Shown: positions 55,571-64,000 of the stretch, piece by piece
Numbering within the stretch: the stretch's first letter is position 1
How the letters are laid out: the number at the start of each line of letters is the position of its first letter
From: Gigaspora rosea
Taxonomy: Eukaryota; Glomeromycota; Glomeromycetes; Diversisporales; Gigasporaceae
Direction of reading: 5' to 3'
DNA length: 64,000 nucleotides
NCBI GenBank assembly: GCA_003550325.1
Contig: QKWP01000074.1
Location: 382,182-446,181, forward strand
Position numbers and translations under genes: made by a program
The notes under the pieces: model-generated
The model's database searches: none
The model's input: the letters and a program-made list of their open reading frames with translations, nothing else
Told to the model about the DNA's origin: nothing

Positions 55571-58305
55571 CGCTAGGCATAGAAGTAAATAGTGCTATCA
55601 TAGCTGTTTACTTTTTGCCTTTTTCTTCTGTTTTTTCATTTTTACTTTTTACTTCTTTGGTCTTCGTTTAGGTATTTTAGCTTTTCACCCTTTTTTTATT
55701 TCCTTTTATTTTCTTTATTTGGTTTTTTTATTCTAGTAGAATCCTGCTACTCGAGAAGTTAGGAGAAGAGGGTTAAGAAGTAGGCAGTTATAATAGATGG
55801 CAAACTACAATCAGTGATTTGGACACTCAAAGTCTACCTAGATAAGGGGTTATGATGAAAAAAGTTTTTTATAGCAGGTCACATTTAAGGATTCTTTGAT
55901 GACACCTGGGTGGGTTATACTTTAATATAATAGTCACCAAAGAGTAGACAAAACACATAATGTACTGGTGTTACAAAATGTGTAAAAATAAAGTTGCGGC
56001 ATGACTGCTGAATTCTAAAAAAAAATATTTATTATATTATAATATTAATTTAATTAAATATTAATTTTTATACAATTGCCTCTCTCTAATCTGAATAGGC
56101 CATTCTAAGAGATTTTATTTGGTATAAACAAAGTCTGGAATATAATTTTTTTTAAACTAATAGAAATTTTGGTATATAAAGAGTAACTAATAAAAAAAAT
56201 AAATAAGTCCATTTGATGCATAATTTAACATATGCTGTAATATGTATTGCATAAAATAAAAAAAAAATTATAAAAAAAACTATTTATACAATTTTTTCCA
56301 ATTTTGGTATTTATTACTGTTATAGAATAGTTTTGGTAGAAATTAGTTGAAAAATCAGAAATTAATAAAAAAATTTTGTAATAACAGTATTTAAAAATTG
56401 TGTATTATACAAAATAATGCACAATGATGTATAACAATGCATAGTGATGCATAGTAATACATAGCAATGCATAATAATGCATAGTAATGCAAAGCAACAC
56501 ATAACGACATATAGTGATGCTTAATTAAATAAATATATTAACTATCTTTATTTCTTTTAGTTTTAGGAAAATCCAAACATTGTATTTATATTTATTTTTA
56601 TATCTATTTATCTTTATCTATTATTATTAATAAACCTTGGAATTTCTAAGAAAAAGACACCTTGAATAGCCCTCTTGTTAAATTAATAAACTGTTTATTA
56701 ATTCATTATTGTATCTTACTGAACTGCAACAGAGAAGTGTATAGTTTTTTACAAACATAAAGGAAACTATACATCCCTTGTACATACCACTTTATGCCCA
56801 AAAAAAAGGAATCTTAAGAGCTGTGTAATTGTTACTTTATTAGATTTAAAGAAGGCATCCAGTACTGTAACATTTGGGCTTTCTGGCAGAAATCATTTAA
56901 AATTTTGGATATTATTAAAGAAATTTGGAAATTTTAATTAAAATAGAAATTATAATTTGGTTTGGCAGAAATATTAAAAGAAATTTGGAAGAAATTTTTA
57001 TTTTTTTTGCTATTATTAATCCTCTTGTTATTTTCTTAATTGCTCTCTTGTTATTCTTTTTACTACTTACTTGGAGATTTTTTACTATTGGATATTAACT
57101 ATTTATTATATTTTAAAGATTAAAATTTTGTTAAAACTTATTACTAATATTTTTTTGGAGATATTACTATCATTTTTTTGTTATTAGTTTTTTAAAGACT
57201 TAGAAATTGACTAGAGTTCCGAACCGGGTTATAGTAAACTGGGTCACCCGTGTCAAAACAAGTGATCCGGATCACTAATTTGAAACCTGGGTCAAATCGG
57301 TTGGTATGTTAATTCATGTCGAATAATTCAGTAATTCGTTCTAAATATTAAATCATGTCGCTTCATTTAATAGCAAAGCCTACTTTATTGCTATTTGACT
57401 CGAAACTTTACTTTGAAGATTGACTAAGAGTATATGACTTATTAACATTTGCCTTAACAAAAACGAATACCTTCACAGGGCAATTATTTTGTTGTTTCAC
57501 CTTATTGATATTAAATATGGATATTTTGCAAATTTACAAAGTTTGAGTACATGATTTCATTTAGTTTTGCTTTATCTCTACAATCTTACAGATAAATTAC
57601 TGATTTTTAACTTTTAAACCAACGACTTGTCAAATTTCTAGTATTTGTTTAAGAAATTCATGAATTTATATCATCATAATTATTATTCTAAACGAAAGAA
57701 TAAACTGTAAATAGTAAATGGTAGGGTTCCTATCGGACCGGACCAAATCAAACTTTAGGTAAGTTTGGGTTCGGTTTGATTTTTGGATTAAACCTGAACT
57801 CAAACTATTTTTAAAAAAGTGTTCGGGTCCGATTTGAAACCAAACTTTTTAGTTAAGTTTGGTTTGATTTGAGGTTCGGTCCGAATGTTTGTGAACATGT
57901 TCGGGTTTGATAATAATACAAATCGATGTATACTTATTTATCTTTATATCTTATCTATATTCTCGATTAGGCATAATAGCTACTTACAGGATTTGATTTG
58001 CTTGCCTGCGGTATATCTTTGCTTAGTCATCTTTTCGATCTTTAAATCAGATTTTAACTATTATTTATAATTGAACCTATGTGTAGAGACCCAACCCGGG
58101 TCAATGGGTCATATAGGAGTTTATAAAATTTCAATAACTTTTCCTGTCTATTAACGCTATGCATTTAAATAAATTATTCGAGTTATGAATATTTTATTTA
58201 ATTTTATATATTTTACAGCACTTATTGAGTATAAAAATCCTTATATTAATCTAGTCTGAAATAAGTTATTCGAGTTATGACATTTACTACTGTATTTAAT
58301 TCCAT
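55571..58305. other. No intact gene; T-rich tail, minisatellite and hAT-end fragments
   Basis: 55600-55740 is the T-rich tail of copy C. 57225-57300 (GAACCGGGTTATAG, CTGGGTCACCCG), 57724-57905 (TAGGGTTCCTATCGGACCGG, GGTTCGGTTTGAT) and 58088-58115 (CAACCCGGGTCAATGGGTC) carry subterminal repeats in hAT style but no pairable ends. The remainder is AT-rich. Confidence 0.4.
56405..56522. repeat. Minisatellite of ATGCATAGTA-type 9-10-bp units
   Basis: About ten imperfect tandem units (ATGCATAGTGATGCATAGTA and variants) without coding potential. Confidence 0.75.
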
Positions 58306-58455
58306 TTAACCCATATGGATCTTCTCTTGTACCTCATCCTCAACGATTTCAAATTCAGGATGATCTATAAAGATAGAATGCCAAGATTCTTTTGGGCGCC
58401 CGAACACGATCACTCTTTCAGACATAATACTGGTTGAACCAACGGCAGTACTCAT
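58306..58455 (-). CDS. Short unrecognised ORF (49 codons), possibly a transposase N-terminal exon
   Basis: ATG at 58455-58453 to TAA at 58308-58306. It includes ERVIVFGRPKESWHSIFI, and G-R-P-K-x-x-W-x-x-F/I recalls the segment in front of BED zinc fingers in hAT-type proteins. The sequence is acidic towards its end. No zinc ligands follow in frame, so this is weak. Confidence 0.25.
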   Translation of the reverse strand: MSTAVGSTSIMSERVIVFGRPKESWHSIFIDHPEFEIVEDEVQEKIHMG

Positions 58456-59290
58456 AGAACTTAGTGATTAAAAAACATTTATTAATCTAAGGCCTAAAAT
58501 AAGATGTTCGCAAGAATTTACTGTTTGAATTTTTTTTTTGGTTGGGCCAGGTGGGTCGAGAAATTTTTTGATTTCGGTTTAGCACCGAGAGAAAATTTCA
58601 AATTCACAACCGGTATATTTATGCTTTCTTTGCCCCTTTTTTTCTCCCATTGATTCCGCATTGTTGTGCATCGCTGACATGTGCTGCTGTGCTGTTCCAT
58701 ATTTCAATCAGTTTCCTTTTTGTGAGGTCGATGTTGCGCCCGACCGGTTTCGTGGCTTTGATGTGTGGCTGCTTTTCTTTTCAATTATGTGATCTACCAT
58801 CACTCCGCATTAGATTATTTTACTTTTTAATAGAATTCTAACTTGATTATGCATGCTAGAAATGGAGCGTGATATATGCAATTTGCGTAATTCTTTCTCA
58901 TATTTTTAAATTACTCTTAAATTCGTAATATAAGCCAGTTATACCTTGTCTTATCTATTTTATTTATGCTCTACCTGTATCATATTGCATGCTTTTCTAT
59001 TTAAATTTATTGTTGACTTTCTATTTTAGTTAAGCTGCTTTTAGCCTTGTTCAATAGTATCAGGTCTATCAAATAAAAAAACTTTATAAATGCAAAAATG
59101 AGGCTATCAGATTATGATAATCCGCTCTTATTTTTAAGTAATATCTGCTGAATCCTTGTCTTGTTCTTCCGATATCTATAAAGTTAAATACATGATTTTA
59201 TATTTTAGAAGTAGTAAATATAATAAAATAATTGTTATATTAAACTAAATATTTCAAATAATGCACTACAAAATTAGATCGACTAGTATA
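58456..59290. other. No gene seen
   Basis: Includes a more GC-rich patch at 58550-58780 with short frames on both strands but no recognisable product; otherwise AT-rich. Confidence 0.4.
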
Positions 59291-59578
59291 ATGGAAGATG
59301 AAAATTTGCAAACCTTTTCATCAATTCAACCATCTGACTTACCACCTGTAAATTCTACAAGATCTAATAAGCAAAGTTGGGTGTAGAAATATTTCATAAA
59401 AGAAGAAGCATTTGATAAGATTAAATATGGAATTTGTAATGTAAATGATGGATTGGGTAAAAAATGTAATGCTCGATTAAAAGTCTTAGATAGTTCAATG
59501 TCAAACTTAATTTCTCACCTTTTAAGTAATCATGGTATCACACAAAATGGAGTTGGACAAGACAATGCTGCAATGTAG
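59291..59578 (+). pseudogene. BED zinc-finger N-terminus of a hAT-type transposase, broken
   Basis: ATG 59291 opens MEDENLQTFSSIQ. After SWV an in-frame TAG (59384-59386) stands where hAT BED fingers have Trp, and the frame continues KYFIKEEAFDKIKYGICNV with a later SNLISHLLSNHG, the typical SxLxxHLxxxHG end of a BED finger, and ends at TAG 59576-59578. BED fingers bind the transposon ends. No catalytic part follows on this strand. Confidence 0.6.
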
Positions 59579-60955
59579 ACTAATAATTTTAATTATATAG
59601 CATTTAAAGAACCTAAAAAATTTAAGAATGTAATTTTTTGATTTTAAATTTATTTTTTTACTCAAACTATATTAAAAATATGTTATATGTCAGAATAAAT
59701 TTTGTCAGATCGTAAGAGATCTTTAACGTGCTATTTAGGCTGCTGAGCCACTTAATAAAAGGTAGTTGAGTGGAACAATAGAGCTAGCCTTAACCAAAGG
59801 TGAAAGATAGTAAACTCAATCCTATCTTCTTAACACCCTTACCAACTGTAAATGTTCCTCGTGACATATCGACTTTTATTTTTATTTATTTATTTTTTTA
59901 TATTTGTTACATTTAGTCCCCGATTCATTTCATTCTTTTTCCTTCTATAGAACTTACATCATTTGTATTTGTAATTCATGGGCCTATTTGAAATTAAGGC
60001 TTGTAAGAACCTGTTGGGAAGTTGATCTGCAAAAGTGCCTTTAACCCAATTTGGAAATTGTAGCGAATCATCATGTTCCAGTTAGAGCGATAACTGTACA
60101 GATCGTATCGGTAACTGTGTAGATAGTAGCAGTAACTGTACAGATAGTAATGATACGAATTATGTGTAGGATAGAGCGGAATCGCTTCCACTATTATCAT
60201 ATCTCCAATTAATTTCAATAAAGCCTAGCTTCGTTAGATTTGTTTGTAAGTCTAATTAACACATAGGAAATAGACAGTGTTGGCCGAAGAGACTTATCTC
60301 TGAGTAATTAAATATAACGTCTCGCCTATTTATTGTTATCGTGTTAATTGTTAAGAATAAACGTCGTTATTATTGTATCTCGAGAAGTTGAAACCGTTGA
60401 ATCTTATCCGTAACTATAGGAGCTAAATCCTTGGATTTGTGCCGCTCTCCCAATTCTATAATTACACCAACTAACATACTAAGAATGCAATTTCAAATAA
60501 TCGTTTGAACCCTGTCAAGAAAAAATAAAACTTCGATTTGTTATTGATTATTTAAATAATCAATTATAGACCAAAGTCCCATTTTTCTTGCAGTAATCTC
60601 ACAATAATGATTGCTTTGTCACTTCATTGACAACTTATTTACTGATATAATATCTTTTTAATGTGGTAAATATAATATAATTGATTAATAATTGGTTTAA
60701 TTATTGATCGATTATGAATTATTAGTTGTAATTATAACTTGAAACATAGTTTAAAACTACAACTTGAACTCATCACTGAATATAAGAACATTTATTAAAA
60801 TAATTATTTAAAATAAACCTTTTCAAGTTCATGAATATTTATTATTTAAATTTATTTATTTGCTTTAATATAATAGACCACTTATTGTGTATTTAAAATA
60901 AGTTATCCGAGCTTGTGAATATTTATTCTAATTTTCCTTTCAACGGTCCTTGCAT
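59579..60955. other. No gene seen; small tandem repeat
   Basis: 60089-60158 holds three imperfect units of the form GTAACTGTACAGATAGTA. 60000-60480 is less AT-rich (ATCTCGAGAAGTTGAAACCG) and could be an eroded long terminal repeat, but no target duplication or partner was found. Confidence 0.4.
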
Positions 60956-62313
60956 CTATGACCGGATACATTGTGCTGCTCTAACGGTTTTAGGCGCCAA
61001 TCGAGACCTATTATCTGTAATCAGATTTTCACCTGCAGAAAAGGCTCGTTCAGAAGCCACAAAGGATGCGAGAATTGACAAATAATCACGAGCCATATGG
61101 GCGAGATGAGGAAATTGCATTTGGTGCACCTAAATATCATACTTTATTTAATATTAATATACTAATTGAATATAAAAATTGTTATCATTACCTTCCACCA
61201 CGACAATACATCTATTTCTTTGTTTACTGGCCTTTCAGAGATATAGGATTCAAGTTCGTCAAAGTTCTCGACATCCTCATCAAAATCTGCATCTAGCAAC
61301 GATCGCGTGGGTGGTCTTACATTAGTGCTAGTGCTTAAAATGTTGCTATTAGATGGTGTTACTAGTGTATATTCAGTTTCAAAAAGTTTACGCATTCTAA
61401 AAAGCGAATTTGTTAAAGTAAAAAATAAATACCATAAATGGCAACATACAAAGACTTATATCAGGATTTACTTATAATAAAATATAAAAAATTATTTACA
61501 ATGCTTTTGCTTCTTTGATCTCATAATTTGGAAATTCTTTTTTTGTAAAATAGTGGAATTTCCTTCTCGGGTCTAAAGACGTACAGAGCATCACCGTTTC
61601 ATTTGTTTTAGAGTAATATTGAACCAGTTTTTCTCTTGCCGCCATAGCCGCAGCGTAAAGTGGAGCTAATAATTGATATAGTTTGTAAATAAATCTAAAC
61701 CAAGATTCAATATAATGACTTATTTCCCATCTCTGCATTCGAATCTACATCTTCAACGTGGTTAAGGACAATATTAAAAAGAGGAATAATCCAGGAGGCT
61801 GTACAGTATGAATTAGATGACATTTTTGTTGTAAGGTCCTTAAATGGTTCAAGAAATTCAGCGATTTTCTCCAATATGGACCATTGATTGTGTGAAATTG
61901 CGTAGTGAGAAAGATCATTATGAGAGCTAGTAAGCGAGTTAAATGCCTACAATTTATTAGTTCCAAATATCAAACTTATTAGTGAATCAATTTATGTAAA
62001 TAGCAAAAGCGAAATATAAACCTGATGAGAAATGAAAGACAAAACGCTGGTGGCTCCAAAATCTCTTAAATCAGAAAAGTTAGGTGAAATCTGACAAACC
62101 CTGGAAAAATCAATAACTCTAATGAAAGATAGAAGATGAAGCTATATCTTATAGCACTGCTTATAATATCCCCCATGATTAAGACCTGAGAATTATTCAT
62201 TTAACTATTATCCTAATTCTTGAATAATACTCGTATAGCTATGAATCCAGATATAGTGCCCTGTTCTTACAAAGCACTAATCAATTTAAAAAAAATGAGT
62301 TTGAATAAAACTT

Positions 62314-62519
62314 ACACTGGTAAAAGTTAAAAAATTCACCATGTTGAATGGCACGATTCGAATGTCACCATTCGAACTGTCATTCAATACTATCACATGA
62401 TTTCTCAGACATGCAGTCTGCGAAGTAATGTGTTAGTTTTGATGGCAGTCGAATGGCAGTTTGAGCGGCATTCGAATCGTGCCATTCAACATGGTGAATT
62501 TTTTAACTTTTACCAGTGT
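62314..62519. mobile_element. MITE with about 50-bp perfect terminal inverted repeats
   Basis: The ends ACACTGGTAAAAGTTAAAAA and TTTTTAACTTTTACCAGTGT continue as perfect inverted repeats through GAATGGCACGATTCGAATG. Flanks (TTA / TCA-type) show no clear duplication. It lies between two exon-like pieces of the minus-strand transposase and helps explain the 1-kb gap there. Confidence 0.75.
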
Positions 62520-62956
62520 CAGGGTTTTTTTACTATAAGTGGTGCTATGATAAATAGGTTAGTCATGGTGAAAAAAATATTCAGAGCACGTGATCAATGA
62601 TTGTTTCGAGAGAGTATAAGATTTTTTAGACAAATAATACATGGCTTAATTTTAACGATAAAAAGATGTTAAGTTCAAAAATCTTAATATGTTTTTTTGA
62701 TGCCTTAACACTAAAATTAAGTTATATATTATCTGGTTATATCTCTTGAAAAAATTTTATACCTTTCCCAATTATGTTCAGAAGCAATCATTGATCGCGT
62801 GATCTGGGCATGTTTTGTTATAACCAACCTATCTGCTATGGTCGAAAGATTTTATGATATTTAAATAAATGCTATAAGTTAAATATTTAATCCATTAAAA
62901 ATACAAAATAGTGCATGATTAGCTCTTACCAATTTTGCTACTTTTTAAGTTTACTT

Positions 62957-63100
62957 AAAAATCCCCTCCAACATTCCGATTGGGCTAATTCAGAAAAATC
63001 GAACCCGATTACCATTTTATATTAACGTATAAATGTGAATTGGTAATCGTGTTTTTTTGTTTTTGAATTAGCCAGATCAGAAATGTTAGAGGGCGATTTT
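62957..63100. repeat. Foldback repeat between transposase pieces
   Basis: AAAATCCCCTCCAACATTCC and GGCTAATTCAG pair with CTGAATTAGCC-like and GAAATGTTAGAGGGCGATTTT on the right, with several mismatches. An older MITE in the same gap. Confidence 0.5.
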
Positions 63101-64000
63101 CAAGACAAAGACTCTACATATCTAAATACGTATATGAAATTAGAGATAGAAACCTACTGATTTAAGAGATAACGCATTCTTGATCATATCATAAGTAGAA
63201 TTCCAACGAGTGGGACAATCCAGGATGGGTTTATAACATTTGATTTGGCATGCATTACAAGCATTTTCTAAAAGCTCAAAACATTGTAGTGTTGCACGGA
63301 TAGCTGAGATAAGTTCGCGAATCTTCAATTATTTTTTTATTTGTATATAATCAATAAAATAAATAAAAAAAGATTAACAGTGATAAAATCTATACGAAAC
63401 CATGCAAACATATATTTTTATTTGATCTAATGCAGCCTGTACGGCCAAATTAAGAATATGATTGAAGCAACGGAACCTAAGATGTTCGTGGTTCCATTCA
63501 TAATTTCTTCAACCTCCAATCTAACCTCTAATTCATGCACAAAAGCACCATTATTCGTAGCATTGTCTAAGGTTATGGCAAGCAACTGTTTGAGTGAAAA
63601 ATATATGAATTTTATAGTGTTATTTTAAAGAGTGATTATTGCATATATTTAAGGCTAATAAAAACCTATTTCGCTTCAATTCTTAATCTTAACTATATAA
63701 AAAGTAAGGGTTCATATCATTTCCCAACATTTTTTTCTTAATCCAATCACATAGGGTGACAATCAATAAATTTTATTATGATTACTAATTATCCTCAGAC
63801 TTTAAATATTAATTGTCACAATACGTGATGTTGGTGAAATAATTGTCGAAGAAAAATGTCGGGGAAATGATACAAATAAAAAGTAAGTACCTTCAAAGTA
63901 ATTTCATACTCTTTTAACACCGTAAAGAATCCATTAGCAAGATTAATTCCATCATGTCTTCCCTTTATCAAACCAAAGTCAATTACGGTTTCTTGAAGCG

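Larger units (their letters stand above)
60956..64000 (-). pseudogene. hAT-family transposase, exon-like pieces on the minus strand, broken
   Basis: Pieces in coding order: 64000-63891 (ETVIDFGLIKGRHDGINLAN), 63584-63410 (LLAITLDNATNNGAFVHELE, frame change near 63510, then FRCFNHILNLAVQAAL), 63322-63158 (DCPTRWNSTYDMI), 62100-62022 (FSDLRDFGATSVLSFISHQ), 61946 to about 61715 (HNQWSILEKIAEFLEPFKDL), then after a frame change to 61500 (SLDPRRKFHYF), 61396-61192 (LESYISERPVNKEIDVLSWW) and 61129-60956 (FPHLAHMARDYLSILA, ERAFSAGENLITD, stop). These are the RNase-H-like and C-terminal dimerisation regions of hAT transposases. The N-terminus lies beyond the window. Most junctions show GT-AG sites; the 63158/62100 junction is off by one base. 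Two frame changes make it a pseudogene. Confidence 0.8.

Noticed and set aside
58518-58841. Short frames on both strands in the GC-richer patch
   Set aside because: No family motif, no splice context, and overlapping opposite frames of similar length.
60012-60476. Solo long terminal repeat (TGTTGGG to CTAACA)
   Set aside because: The ends suit an LTR, but the 5-base flanks (GAACC / TACTA) do not match and no second LTR, primer site or gag-pol was found.

Overview
This window looks like repeat-dense nuclear DNA of a fungus, most likely an arbuscular mycorrhizal fungus (Glomeromycotina, Rhizophagus-like). What the sequence shows: very AT-rich DNA, many short AT-rich GT-AG introns of about 60-110 bases, Sel1-repeat coding relics, a LINE whose second ORF carries RNase H and a CCHC knuckle, hAT/Tc1/Harbinger elements, and a multi-intron dual hybrid histidine kinase. 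The taxonomic placement is inference; no rRNA or tRNA was seen.

Only two genes look intact as far as they are visible. On the minus strand at the left edge (1-780) is the 5' part of a two-exon gene for a secreted or single-pass membrane protein: signal peptide, Asn/Pro/Thr-rich 8-residue repeats, and a hydrophobic segment running off the window. At 34908-40498 (+) an 18-exon gene can be read through 17 introns in one consistent frame (about 1404 residues). It encodes PAS, GAF-like, HisKA-HATPase, receiver, GAF-like, then a second HisKA-HATPase and a degenerate receiver. The first half keeps every catalytic motif; the second kinase lacks its ATP lid and the last receiver lacks the phospho-acceptor Asp.

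The rest is mobile DNA in layers. 0.8-9 kb: short inverted-repeat elements, several with clear target-site duplications. 9.1-16.2 kb: a decayed LINE. 16.2-22 kb: an assembly gap, mariner-, piggyBac- and hAT-type MITEs, and a Tc1-like element inside an older repeat (family R). 22.5-26.1 kb: a cluster of Harbinger-type MITEs and a broken Tc1/mariner transposase. 27.4-30 kb: a Sel1-repeat pseudogene split by a 1.74-kb element that itself contains a tandem array of alternating palindromes. 30-34.2 kb: nested CpG-richer MITEs. After the kinase, 41-56 kb holds nested hAT elements (one 3.3-kb nest), three more copies of family R (two as an inverted pair) and long palindromes. 59-64 kb holds relics of hAT transposases, the larger spread over at least eight exon-like pieces on the minus strand.

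The genes do not form a cluster with a shared job. The common theme is repeated nesting: several empty sites can be inferred by comparing copies inside this window, which orders some insertions in time.
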